Below are positions 24,185-31,805 of a stretch of DNA of 64,000 nt, in pieces. This DNA is from Ruminiclostridium hungatei (GTDB lineage Bacteria > Bacillota > Clostridia > Acetivibrionales > DSM-1351). The notes under the pieces were generated by a model. That model was not told where the DNA came from, searched no databases, and saw nothing but the letters and a program-made list of their open reading frames with translations. The stretch is from contig NZ_MZGX01000001.1 of assembly GCF_002051585.1 (NCBI RefSeq), positions 186,001-250,000 of the forward strand, written 5' to 3'. Every line of letters starts with the position of its first letter. Positions within the stretch are counted from its first letter, which is position 1. Both the position numbers and the translations under genes were made by a program.

Positions 24185-25465
24185 TTATACTCTAAAAGCC
24201 TCATCAGGGATTGACTGCGCCTGCTTCTGCTGTCCAGCCTCAGGATTTGTAAATCTGCCAGCCGGTATTTCAGCTTTTGCCTGAGCCTCAAAGGTTTTCA
24301 TGATGTCTTTAATAGCTCCTGTTCCCATAGTTGAGAATGTAGTTTTCCAGGTTTCAGCAGGAAAGCCATTTCCTTGGGCACGTACGCCCATTGCTATTGC
24401 TTCATCAACAACCTGTTTGTGATAGTCCAGGCCTTCCTTGGCAAGCTTTAGGACTTCATCAGCAGAGAGTTCTTTGCCGAGTTTTTCCTTGGCATGTTCC
24501 TCAGTCATGTAGGAATCAACTTCACCTTCCTTTGCTTCAACTTGGGGAATTGCAGCCCATTTTTCTGCAAGCTGATTGCACAATTCTTCAAAGGTTGTTT
24601 TACCTTCCTCATAAGCTACGCCAAGGGTTCCAAGCATATTTTTTAACTTTTCATTCATTGGGTTTTCACCACCTTTCAATGCAAACACTTTTTTGTGATC
24701 CGATTTTTTAACCATGGTAGTTAATTTGCCGTTATAATATTGGCCCAATACAACTGTACCGGCGTTAAGGCTTTTATAATCATCAATAACCACAAACTTT
24801 CCATTTGGATTTTCAATGACATCTCCGTCATTCGAAAGGCTGGCACCTGGATAAGCGCCATCCCAAACAATGGATTCTTCATATAAATTTGTGTTGGAAT
24901 TCTGAAGGATAACACTACTTGGCATTGCCAGAACAGTACATTTCTTTTTAGTTCCGTCAGCCATTTCATATGTAGCACCCTTCCAATGACTACATTTACC
25001 GCCGTAGTAGTTCATTCCACAAATAGAGCAGACCATTGTATCAGTTCCCCAGCCTATAGAGGTATCTGAAAGTACGCCTGTTTCGATACGTTTTATAAGT
25101 GCATTTGCTGAAACACCGTCTACAGCTTCATCATCACGAATAATATATTTATCCAGCGACATTGATATTGTTTCGCCGTTTTCTGTGTCCGGCTGCGTCC
25201 GACCGTCAAATACTTTACCATAAGGAACACCTTTAGAACCAAATTGGCTCCAACTATGGTTAAACATGAAGCTTACCCCAAATTGTGCATCTTTCACGCA
25301 TTGCTGAAGAAACTCAGGACTCAACCTGATGGACCTTCCGGGGATTAACATATCACCAGCTGATTTATTCGAAAATGCGAATACTTCATCTTTTGATAAG
25401 TTCCTTCTGGCGAATTTCTGTATTCTTGACAATCGCTGGTCGGTAATTTCTAAGATTTCACTCAA
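24185..25465 (-). CDS. Prohead protease/scaffold-type protein with zinc knuckle
   Basis: The 426-aa frame starts at a TTG (25465) behind GAAGGTGATAAA and overlaps the portal stop by 8 nt. Residues about 1-200 correspond to a phage prohead protease region (IRLSPEFLQQCVKDAQFGVS, GVSANALIKRIETGVLSDTS) with a C-S-I-C...C-S-H zinc cluster near residue 145. Residues about 270-400 are helical and charged (NEKLKNMLGTLGVAYEEGKT), as expected for a fused scaffold. The family is inferred from position and motif style; the catalytic residues are not certain. Confidence 0.75.
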   Translation of the reverse strand: MSEILEITDQRLSRIQKFARRNLSKDEVFAFSNKSAGDMLIPGRSIRLSPEFLQQCVKDAQFGVSFMFNHSWSQFGSKGVPYGKVFDGRTQPDTENGETISMSLDKYIIRDDEAVDGVSANALIKRIETGVLSDTSIGWGTDTMVCSICGMNYYGGKCSHWKGATYEMADGTKKKCTVLAMPSSVILQNSNTNLYEESIVWDGAYPGASLSNDGDVIENPNGKFVVIDDYKSLNAGTVVLGQYYNGKLTTMVKKSDHKKVFALKGGENPMNEKLKNMLGTLGVAYEEGKTTFEELCNQLAEKWAAIPQVEAKEGEVDSYMTEEHAKEKLGKELSADEVLKLAKEGLDYHKQVVDEAIAMGVRAQGNGFPAETWKTTFSTMGTGAIKDIMKTFEAQAKAEIPAGRFTNPEAGQQKQAQSIPDEAFRV

Positions 25466-26870
25466 ATTTATCACCTTCTTTCGAATTGGATTTTGCAGAC
25501 TTCTCAGTTCGTAACATGCTGTTCCCGCCACCTGAACTGAAACTTGCACGGATGTTTTCGCTTGGTTTCCCGGTAGCTTTTTGTACCTTCATAACTTCCT
25601 GGGCAGCCACATCGTTATCAATCCAGCCCATCAAAACAGCAATCGCGTAAAACTCCTGCTTCATCTTTTCGACGGTCATTCGCTGTTCTTCGGAATTCCA
25701 ATCAACAGTGTTATGTTTAAAATGGGGAATGGCTTGAATACCTTTTATTCTCAACCACAGGCGCATAGTTTCTTCAACAAGACGCTTGCTGCCACGTTGA
25801 CAAGAAGCGATACCAGAGCAGAAAATACGGAACTGAACAGTACCCCAAGATTCAGTAACACCCTGATTTCTGTTCATAAAAATAGCCATCTGTTTCAAAC
25901 CAGATAGCGTCTGAGTATCAACCAATTCAGTTACAGCTCTTACGTCAAGGCTTCGAGCAGCATTTGCACCTTGATTCATATTTATTATTGTGTCGCTGAA
26001 ATGAACATAGTCTGCATCAGGATTCATTGTTTCCAGGGCATGAATCATGTTATCAAGTTGCTTTTGAAACCATTGTTCAAGCTTTACGGCATCATTTTTT
26101 ATGTGGGCAGGACAGAGAGCATACATTTGCGTTATGTCCATAGAAACATCAATTTTGGGATAACCTTGGTGATGGAGAACAGCTTGCAGGTCTTGAAGTA
26201 TTTGCATTTGAAAATCAATAGCTTGAAGTACCGGCGTCATGTTTAGTGTTCCTGTAGGGTCTCCAATTTCCGGGTCAGCAGGTACCCAAAAGAAGTTTGC
26301 CTGACCAGGACCAAGGTAAACTTTCTCAGTCATATTCCATTGAAACGGAACATACTTCTTTCGGCCCTTTACTTCCATTAGCTCCCATTCAATGGTCTGT
26401 GGGATTACAGGGTGAACATCATAAATATCATTGCGCCGTTCATTGACCTCAACTTCCCAGCCCATGGCACCTCTGAAAAAGTGACTTCCGTGAACCTGGT
26501 CAAGTAAACCATCCAGGCCAGAATTACTTATTTCATTTATCCGAGCTGCAAACTCACGCCACTGGCTTTCGACATCAGTAAGTCTGGTTTTACCATCCAA
26601 TGCATAAAATTGAGCTTCATGCCCTTGATTCGCCAACCGAATAAAGTTCCACCCGGCCATTGATACATCAGGATTTACCCTTTTAAGAAAGTTGATAGCT
26701 TCAGCTTCCTCAGGAATATGTCGCAATGTTTTAAGCGTATCATATGTCCTTGATTTATGAGGAGATAAGGTTGAGTTGAATCCATTTCCGATTTGTGTAC
26801 GTCTGCCCGGGGGAATATTTGTAGGTGCATCTCTTGATTTTTTTGCAAACATTTCGTTCCAAAAGGCCAT
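25458..26870 (-). CDS. Portal protein
   Basis: This 470-aa protein lies between terminase and prohead protease. Characteristic stretches include EEAEAINFLKRVNPDVSMAG and WNFIRLANQGHEAQFYALDG near the N-terminus, IPQTIEWELMEVKGRKKYVP, and NGMTPVLQAIDFQ-like helices (LNMTPVLQAIDFQMQILQDL) that form the portal crown and stem. It makes the dodecameric DNA channel at one capsid vertex. The ATG at 26870 has GAAGGTG 5 nt upstream. Confidence 0.85.
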   Translation of the reverse strand: MAFWNEMFAKKSRDAPTNIPPGRRTQIGNGFNSTLSPHKSRTYDTLKTLRHIPEEAEAINFLKRVNPDVSMAGWNFIRLANQGHEAQFYALDGKTRLTDVESQWREFAARINEISNSGLDGLLDQVHGSHFFRGAMGWEVEVNERRNDIYDVHPVIPQTIEWELMEVKGRKKYVPFQWNMTEKVYLGPGQANFFWVPADPEIGDPTGTLNMTPVLQAIDFQMQILQDLQAVLHHQGYPKIDVSMDITQMYALCPAHIKNDAVKLEQWFQKQLDNMIHALETMNPDADYVHFSDTIINMNQGANAARSLDVRAVTELVDTQTLSGLKQMAIFMNRNQGVTESWGTVQFRIFCSGIASCQRGSKRLVEETMRLWLRIKGIQAIPHFKHNTVDWNSEEQRMTVEKMKQEFYAIAVLMGWIDNDVAAQEVMKVQKATGKPSENIRASFSSGGGNSMLRTEKSAKSNSKEGDKFE

Positions 26871-26880
26871 TTAATCACCT

Positions 26881-27153
26881 TCAATCCTTCAACATTTCTA
26901 TTTTTTCAAGCAGTTGCGCCTTAGCCAAATCAATAAAACTCTGGTTCTTTTTTATAAGGTCAGAAATAAAGGCTGCATCATCCTTGGTTATCTCAATTTC
27001 ACCGGTTTTAATCAAGTCATAAGCCCATGCCATTGTTTGAGCTGGTCGGTTTGTGCTTGATGTTGCCAAAATATCAGCTAATATTTCGCACAGGCGGTCA
27101 TTCTGTGGAACTCCTATTAAATCGAGGAGATTATCATCAAGATTTAGTTTCAT
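26881..27153 (-). CDS. Small phage protein, 90 aa
   Basis: The start at 27153 (MKLNLDDNLLDLIGVPQNDR) follows GGAGGCC. The acidic, all-helical protein with a KD-D-A-AFISDLIKKNQSF middle lies between terminase-associated genes and portal, overlaps the preceding gene by 17 nt and is 10 nt from the portal start. Function unknown. Confidence 0.65.
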   Translation of the reverse strand: MKLNLDDNLLDLIGVPQNDRLCEILADILATSSTNRPAQTMAWAYDLIKTGEIEITKDDAAFISDLIKKNQSFIDLAKAQLLEKIEMLKD

Positions 27154-27514
27154 TTGGTTGGCCTCCGTATTTATTTTTCTGATTCGGCAATTCGCCATTC
27201 AGGGCCTTATCAACAAGTTTACTTCCCATGGCATAAAACTTCTGGAATTCAGGATTCTCGGGGTCATGATTCCATCCAAGATATTCTTTCGGAGGTTTAT
27301 TCAGTGCCTTACCGTACATTGAGCAAATCCCGCCATCAAGGTTTAATTTCCTGATGAATTCGGGTGGCATTTTGCCTTCAACATATAACTTCGTTAATTC
27401 GTGGTTTACCAGATTAAGTACCCCAGTCATAACCAGAACTGAATACCGAAGTTCCTCGTAGTCCGGTCTGGCATTTGATTTGCAGTCCTCAATAATTTCT
27501 GATAGATTTCTCAT
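27137..27514 (-). CDS. Hypothetical phage protein, 125 aa
   Basis: The start at 27514 (MRNLSEIIEDCKSNARPDYE) follows GGAGGATG. It is helical, with VLVMTGVLNLVNHELTKLYV and a C-terminal LGWNHDPENPEFQKFYAMGS. A similar small gene precedes portal in other Clostridia phages, but I cannot name it. Confidence 0.65.
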   Translation of the reverse strand: MRNLSEIIEDCKSNARPDYEELRYSVLVMTGVLNLVNHELTKLYVEGKMPPEFIRKLNLDGGICSMYGKALNKPPKEYLGWNHDPENPEFQKFYAMGSKLVDKALNGELPNQKNKYGGQPNETKS

Positions 27515-27530
27515 AAAATCATCCTCCATT

Positions 27531-27770
27531 CTATTTGAATTTTTCAATTATCCAGCCTTGTTTCTCAAGCCTTAGGATAGCTCTTTTAAGGCCAAATTTT
27601 GTGAGCTTTTCTGCGAGCATTGTCCGGCGCTCAACAGACCATACTATATATCCACTGGGCATTTTAAATATAACCGCCCGTCTGTACCAATTCTGAACCG
27701 GTTCACCTTTTCTTGGCGGTAATACTGGCGGGTAACACATCAAACTCGGAATATTGGTTAAGTCAATCAT
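27531..27770 (-). CDS. Hypothetical phage protein, 79 aa
   Basis: The ATG at 27770 follows GGAGGTATC. The protein MIDLTNIPSLMCYPPVLPPR has an aromatic/basic middle (WYRRAVIFKMPSGYIVWSVE) and a helical C-terminus LKRAILRLEKQGWIIEKF. No family is recognised. It follows a putative structured RNA. Confidence 0.65.
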   Translation of the reverse strand: MIDLTNIPSLMCYPPVLPPRKGEPVQNWYRRAVIFKMPSGYIVWSVERRTMLAEKLTKFGLKRAILRLEKQGWIIEKFK

Positions 27771-27800
27771 TGCAGATACCTCCACATAAAATATGTAAAA

Positions 27801-27876
27801 GCATGCCGCACGTAGGAAGGATGGCCTGGAGGTTTAGGCCGGACCCATAACTAAGTCCCCGTTATTCACGGCATGC
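27801..27876. ncRNA. Candidate structured RNA (three-way junction)
   Basis: GCATGCCG (27801-27808) and CGGCATGC (27869-27876) form a perfect 8-bp outer stem. Inside are GGCCT (27823-27827) with AGGCC (27836-27840), and GGAC (27841-27844) with GTCC (27855-27858). The 76-nt element fills the gap between the HNH-AP2 endonuclease stop and the next gene. On the minus strand the outer stem is followed by TTTTA, so it could also work as a terminator. It does not fold as a tRNA. Orientation and function are unknown. Confidence 0.45.
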
Positions 27877-27884
27877 AAAATTTA

Positions 27885-28433
27885 TTAACTTGATGCTTTT
27901 AAAGCTTCTTCCGAATAGGGTAAATATTTAGCTCTTGCTTCAATCACAGCCTTTTCAGCTACTTTGATATCTGTAAAACGTCCAAGGTAAATTGTTTTAC
28001 CTCCAACCCGACAATCTGCAACATAAACACCAGGTGTATTTTTGACGGGATATACTCCTCGGATTCCAGTTTGACTTTTTCTTGTGGCTTGCTTTCTGTT
28101 CTGAATGTTTTTCCCAACAGGAACAGCACGTAAATTACACCTTCTATTGTCAAGCGTGTTATGATTTATATGGTCAATATCATAACCCGGCTTAGCGTTC
28201 ATAATCAGCCTATGCATTTGAAGGAATTTTCTTTTTTCTCCAATAACATAAGTACGCCCTGTAGCATATAAATTTCGGCGCCTTTTATTTTGACTACCAT
28301 TTACAGTCCATTTCATAGGGACACTACCGACAAGTTCAAAATCAGCAGTATCTATTAAAACCTCGAGACGACTACCATCTATTTTGTCAATAAATATTGT
28401 CGTGACATCTCCGCGAATTTCATATTTATTTCT
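27885..28433 (-). CDS. HNH homing endonuclease with AP2 DNA-binding domain
   Basis: The start at 28433 (MRNKYEIRGDVTTIFID) follows AGAGGAG. Residues about 72-106 form an HNH motif (LQMHRLIMNAKPGYDIDHIN, NHNTLDNRRCNLRAV). Residues about 122-165 form an AP2 domain (TGIRGVYPV, YVADCRVGGKTIYLGRF). This HNH-AP2 fusion is a free-standing homing endonuclease that cuts intron- or insert-less relatives and spreads by repair. It is wedged between large terminase and portal-proximal genes and flanked by a terminator hairpin upstream and the RNA candidate downstream, as expected for a mobile insert. Confidence 0.9.
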   Translation of the reverse strand, partial: RNKYEIRGDVTTIFIDKIDGSRLEVLIDTADFELVGSVPMKWTVNGSQNKRRRNLYATGRTYVIGEKRKFLQMHRLIMNAKPGYDIDHINHNTLDNRRCNLRAVPVGKNIQNRKQATRKSQTGIRGVYPVKNTPGVYVADCRVGGKTIYLGRFTDIKVAEKAVIEARAKYLPYSEEALKASS

Positions 28434-28477
28434 CATATTTGTCGCTCCTCTCAATAGCGCTCCCAAATTTTAAGCAT

Positions 28478-28508
28478 AAGAAAAGGACGGGGGAGCGAAT
28501 TCCCGTCC
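28478..28508 (-). terminator. Intrinsic terminator after the terminase gene
   Basis: On the minus strand GGACGGG (28508-28502) pairs with CCCGTCC (28491-28485) and is followed by TTTTCTTATG. It lies between terminase and the HNH-AP2 gene. Confidence 0.7.
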
Positions 28509-28511
28509 TGT

Positions 28512-28527
28512 CAGTGTTGCAACACTG
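28512..28527. repeat. Perfect 16-bp palindrome
   Basis: CAGTGTTGCAACACTG is a perfect palindrome directly upstream of the terminator and just after the terminase stop. It could be a protein-binding site or remnant of the homing target. No second copy was seen. Confidence 0.5.
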
Positions 28528-28548
28528 TCTTATGTAATATTTGTAATA

Positions 28549-30111
28549 TCAACTTGCCCTTACAACTCCAGTCATTCGGAACATACCTGGTAGCACAAGA
28601 GCTGGAGCTTGAAAATCGGCAAAGCAGAAATATAAAGCACTAACAATATCGTCGTAGTCTGAATCTGTTCCGTTATGGTATTGTGTTGATTGTCCTGGCC
28701 GGTTAACCGAGATATATCCTTTTAACTGATTTTCTGTTTCCTGGCTCCATGGAATCTCACACCACTGTTGCTCAACCACAATTGAGAAATCATCAACAAG
28801 CTTTTCTTTATTACGGCCTTGCTCGTTAATAGGGAAGACGGTTAATCCTCTTTTGACAAGCTGGGAACCTATTGTTTCACCGATACCGGTTTGACCGAAG
28901 TTAACTGAAGCTCCGTTATATAGCCGGGAATAGAAAGCTATTCTATCCCACTGCGAATCCCAGCCAAGTCCAATCATTTGGTCAATTTTAACAACACGAC
29001 CTTTACTGTTTCTTATTACAACAGGTTTACCATCACCTTTGGAAGCTGGATCATGTCCGAGAGTGTATGTCTCAAACGGCTCAGGTTCTTCCCACAGTCT
29101 CCAGAACTCATTAACTTGCTCATCAGTCAGACCGGCAGGAGCTTTCCTTAAAACTCTTTCGTAATTCGGGAAAACGGAATTAATATCTGCAATAAACTCA
29201 GCAAGATAATCCTGACGATACCGGTTCTTTGACATTCTGCGCTCGAGGTTTTCTCTATAAATACGGCCGTTCTTTGTAACTTCGTTTCCTCGGACCGCCA
29301 TATATGGATTATCCCAGGTAGTAAACTTCCATGACTCCCAATCAGGGTCCCAATCAGAAGTACCTTTTTGCCCCCAGCGCCACATTTTATAAAAATAATT
29401 CATGCCGAGTGGGGAAGAGTTAATCAGTGCAACGCCGCCTTTACCTTCAAGACCGCGGCCAGGAGAATTAAGACGTGCCTCAAGGTTTGACCATACATCT
29501 TCCATATCTGAAATTCTGGCAGCTTCCGTGATAGTTACAAGGTCAAGACCGACACCGACCAAAGCTTCAGGGTCATAGGCAGAATGAACTTCAATAACAC
29601 CGCCATTTACTGTTTCAATTGTTCTTGTCGTTTTTGAAACATCGACAACTATTTCTTTCGGTAGGTTATGCGTAAGCTCACGCCAGTTCTGGTTAGCTAC
29701 CTTCTCTGTAGGAGCAATTATCCACCAAAGCGCATAAGGAACCATGTCAGAACCACGATCTTCATTAAGGCATTTAATAAAGTAATCAATGCCTTCCATG
29801 ATTGAGCAACGGTCCTTACCCCATCTGGCGCCACATGCCAATACTTTGAATCTTGCTTCACTATTGTGAACCAGTTCCTGCCCCCAATGAGGAGTATAGT
29901 CGGCAGAGATATTGATACCGCCTCTGGCATTTGCCATTCGACATTCAGGGCAGGTCTTAAAGGAAGTATAAGACTCGTACTCAGGGCGCCAGATTTGAGA
30001 GAATGGCCTGCCGCATTGCTCACACATTGAAACTCTATCGCTGGTCGAGTGTTGTATTAACTTTTCATTTTTTTGTTGGATTATTGAGACTGAACCGCCT
30101 TTTCGGGGCAT
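28549..30111 (-). CDS. terL: Terminase large subunit
   Basis: The start at 30111 (MPRKGGSVSIIQQKNEK) follows GGCAGGTGA; a slightly longer frame is possible. Residues 30-57 hold a CxxC...CxxC zinc motif. Residues 92-100 (ACGARWGKD) are the deviant Walker A of terminases, and residues 189-197 (LDLVTITEA) the Walker B with catalytic Glu. The C-terminal RNase H-like nuclease has LGHDPASKGDGK and SDYDDIVSALYF acidic residues. The 520-aa length is normal. The enzyme pumps DNA into the prohead through the portal encoded downstream. Confidence 0.93.
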   Translation of the reverse strand: MPRKGGSVSIIQQKNEKLIQHSTSDRVSMCEQCGRPFSQIWRPEYESYTSFKTCPECRMANARGGINISADYTPHWGQELVHNSEARFKVLACGARWGKDRCSIMEGIDYFIKCLNEDRGSDMVPYALWWIIAPTEKVANQNWRELTHNLPKEIVVDVSKTTRTIETVNGGVIEVHSAYDPEALVGVGLDLVTITEAARISDMEDVWSNLEARLNSPGRGLEGKGGVALINSSPLGMNYFYKMWRWGQKGTSDWDPDWESWKFTTWDNPYMAVRGNEVTKNGRIYRENLERRMSKNRYRQDYLAEFIADINSVFPNYERVLRKAPAGLTDEQVNEFWRLWEEPEPFETYTLGHDPASKGDGKPVVIRNSKGRVVKIDQMIGLGWDSQWDRIAFYSRLYNGASVNFGQTGIGETIGSQLVKRGLTVFPINEQGRNKEKLVDDFSIVVEQQWCEIPWSQETENQLKGYISVNRPGQSTQYHNGTDSDYDDIVSALYFCFADFQAPALVLPGMFRMTGVVRAS

Positions 30112-30147
30112 AAAAATCACCTGCCATAAGCAGGCTCAAAGGCTCAT

Positions 30148-30324
30148 TCAAATATTAATTTCAACTTCTTTTTTGCAGTGTTTGCACCATAGGTAAATTT
30201 TATGAGCTTTACTACCTGTTATTAACCGGCATAGCTTCTGTCCACATTCTGGGCATGTACTCCAGATTATATCTATATCCTCTGGCATCTTAGATGATTC
30301 ATCTAAGTAAATATAATTGCTCAA
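30148..30324 (-). CDS. Zinc-ribbon protein, 58 aa
   Basis: The TTG at 30324 overlaps the previous stop (TTGA) and follows AAGGGGGT; a longer frame without ribosome site was rejected. The protein MSNYIYLDESSKMPEDID continues with CPECGQKLC and WCKHCKKEVEI, two CxxC pairs of a zinc ribbon. It sits directly upstream of terminase; possibly a packaging accessory (inference). Confidence 0.7.
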   Translation of the reverse strand: MSNYIYLDESSKMPEDIDIIWSTCPECGQKLCRLITGSKAHKIYLWCKHCKKEVEINI

Positions 30325-30629
30325 AATATCAACCCCCTTACCGGAAGCCCCGAAGCTTTGAGCTGTTGCCAAATTTGAAGGAAAAAGCTTCTGAACCATA
30401 GTGAATATTTAATGATATGGGGTGAATCGCAAAAATTAATAGGCTCTTCCATGTTTAGTGGCTCACCTTCGGATAATGCAAGTTTAACAGAATAAGCTAG
30501 AGTTTTTCCAGACTGTCTACCTCCAAACCAGTAAGGACCGTCATGAAATAAATATTCAGTTTGTCCTGGGTAAAGTTTTATGTCCAAAGCCTTTTCAATT
30601 AAGGGAATGGTTTCTTCGGTTATTTTCAA
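30321..30629 (-). CDS. Small P-loop protein upstream of terminase, 102 aa
   Basis: The TTG at 30629 follows GGAGGCGG. Residues 36-43 read GGRQSGKT, a Walker A motif of the kind at the start of terminase/HerA-like ATPases. The chain ends at 102 residues, without Walker B or a second lobe. It could be a split or decayed ATPase N-terminus or a genuine mini-protein. Coupling to the zinc-ribbon gene (TTGA overlap) argues that it is expressed. Confidence 0.65.
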   Translation of the reverse strand: MKITEETIPLIEKALDIKLYPGQTEYLFHDGPYWFGGRQSGKTLAYSVKLALSEGEPLNMEEPINFCDSPHIIKYSLWFRSFFLQIWQQLKASGLPVRGLIF

Positions 30630-30647
30630 TTTGACCGCCTCCGATAC

Positions 30648-30812
30648 CTATTCTTCGCGTTTGCAGCTCTCACATCGTAATATGGTTCTTTTGTCAGTCA
30701 CCAGATAACCCTGCTCCATAAGCGCTTGTTCAATAATAAGACATTCTGAATCACATTTTTTACATATTATCTTGATTTTTTTTGGTTTTCGAGCAACCAG
30801 GTCCTTAAACAT
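30648..30812 (-). CDS. Zinc-ribbon protein, 54 aa
   Basis: The ORF MFKDLVARKPKKIKIICKKC continues with C24 and ends LRCESCKREE, giving CxxC pairs at residues 17/20 and 47/50. GGAGGAAC lies 10 nt upstream of the ATG, inside the end of the phosphatase gene, which it overlaps by 8 nt. It is a small metal-binding protein of unknown function. Confidence 0.65.
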   Translation of the reverse strand: MFKDLVARKPKKIKIICKKCDSECLIIEQALMEQGYLVTDKRTILRCESCKREE

Positions 30813-31326
30813 GGCAATAGTTCCTCCAATGTTCCCTCACAAAGCCCCTCATACCAGCACCGGGATTATATTCCGGATACACTTTCAAAAACTCGGCTTC
30901 GCAATCTTCCAGCGTTTCGCCTTTGATAATGCCATTCTTGATGAGATATAGCAGACAAATGGATGCTGACCTGCTCTCACCCTGATTGCAATGCACCAAA
31001 ACTTTGCAGCCTTCAGATAATTTCTTTTCAATGAAGTCCAGAGCCTTGTCAATCATTCTTTTATCAAAAAAATCAGGCTTTGGGGCATCGACGATATTTA
31101 ATGCCAGCCTATTTCCACGTTCAGACCATAGATATTCGGGAGAATCTTTTGGACAACCACGGCCAGTATAACCTACAAATTGCCTGTGGTGTGATTCTTT
31201 GCAGGCATGCAAAACTGCCCATCCGTTTGTTGGCTGATCAACTTCTCTACCAGGAATGTGTTCTTTTTCAAGATTTAGATAATCATGATCGTTGCCACAG
31301 AATAAATTTTTAAATATTTCTCTCAT
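30805..31326 (-). CDS. Dual-specificity protein phosphatase-like enzyme
   Basis: The start at 31326 (MREIFKNLFCGNDHDY) follows GGAGGTC. Residues 112-120 read HCNQGESRS, the HCx5RS signature of cysteine-based dual-specificity phosphatases, with a general acid Asp likely in NIVDAPKPDFFD upstream. The 173-aa length equals a bare catalytic domain. Phage-borne DSPs of this kind are seen in Firmicutes prophages. It may dephosphorylate host or phage proteins or ADP-ribose-like metabolites; the substrate is unknown. It is the first gene downstream of the region with the small membrane genes. Confidence 0.85.
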   Translation of the reverse strand: MREIFKNLFCGNDHDYLNLEKEHIPGREVDQPTNGWAVLHACKESHHRQFVGYTGRGCPKDSPEYLWSERGNRLALNIVDAPKPDFFDKRMIDKALDFIEKKLSEGCKVLVHCNQGESRSASICLLYLIKNGIIKGETLEDCEAEFLKVYPEYNPGAGMRGFVREHWRNYCHV

Positions 31327-31403
31327 AATGACCTCCAATTATATATTAATAAAATAAAAATAAACGCATTGCAAAAACCTCGAAACACTGATGTATCAAT
31401 GTG

Positions 31404-31432
31404 TTGACGGAAAACAAGTTTTATAGTATAAT
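31404..31432 (+). promoter_or_regulatory. Strong promoter, antisense to the late operon
   Basis: TTGACG (31404-31409), a 17-bp spacer and TATAAT (31427-31432) point rightward, against the surrounding minus-strand genes. Transcription would begin near 31439 and run into the 26-aa hydrophobic peptide gene. Confidence 0.75.
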
Positions 31433-31468
31433 CTTTTTTAGAGTTAAAAATATTGAGTTACATGGCCA

Positions 31469-31490
31469 TGTACTCCCGGAAAGGAGTACA
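31469..31490 (+). promoter_or_regulatory. Shine-Dalgarno-sequestering hairpin
   Basis: TGTACTCC (31469-31476) and GGAGTACA (31483-31490) pair perfectly over 8 bp with the loop CGGAAA. The GGAG of the ribosome binding site for the ATG at 31495 is buried in the 3' arm. A second short palindrome, CATGGCCATG, precedes it (31461-31470). Confidence 0.7.
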
Positions 31491-31494
31491 AATT

Positions 31495-31575
31495 ATGAAA
31501 ATAAAATATAAATTAATAATTGCATTAATAATCATTTTGATTTTGATAATTTTGTCAGTAGAGCCTGTATACTAG
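31495..31575 (+). CDS. 26-aa hydrophobic peptide, candidate type I toxin
   Basis: The ORF MKIKYKLIIALIIILILIIL ends SVEPVY. It has a basic N-terminus, one membrane-spanning helix and a short C-terminal tail, much like Ibs/Fst/TisB-type toxic peptides. Its promoter, occluded ribosome binding site and palindrome after the gene (CAGAGGTTATTAACCTCTG, 31587-31605) are typical of type I systems, where an antisense or processed RNA controls translation. I could not identify a convincing antisense RNA promoter. An upstream-peptide regulator is the alternative. The orientation opposite to all neighbours supports an independent unit. Confidence 0.6.
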   Translation: MKIKYKLIIALIIILILIILSVEPVY

Positions 31576-31642
31576 AAATAGTAGGGCAGAGGTTATTAAC
31601 CTCTGTACCTCACAAATAATATTAATATAATTAATATTATAA

Positions 31643-31792
31643 TTACTCAGTATTTTCATCATCCTTAACATCAAAAATACAACCTTTACCCGAATTTTTA
31701 ATATAAAAGTCAAAGAAATCTTTATAAGTCTTAAGCTCAACAACCTCAAGATTTTGCCATTCATGCCATTTGCAGAAACATAACTTTATCAT
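31643..31792 (-). CDS. Small phage protein, 49 aa
   Basis: The ORF MIKLCFCKWHEWQNLEVVEL continues with KTYKDFFDFYIKNSGKGC and ends in DDENTE. AAGGGACAAG lies about 8 nt upstream. A C-F-C...H cluster at residues 5-10 may bind metal. It follows the 51-aa membrane gene by 13 nt. Function unknown. Confidence 0.55.
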   Translation of the reverse strand: MIKLCFCKWHEWQNLEVVELKTYKDFFDFYIKNSGKGCIFDVKDDENTE

Positions 31793-31805
31793 ATATTCTT
31801 GTCCC

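Noticed and set aside
27801-27876. Reading the 76-nt structured element as a tRNA.
   Set aside because: No D, anticodon or T-arm consensus; the right length is a coincidence.
31555-31764. 69-aa hydrophobic minus-strand ORF.
   Set aside because: It is an out-of-frame shadow of the 49-aa gene, which has a better start and ribosome site.
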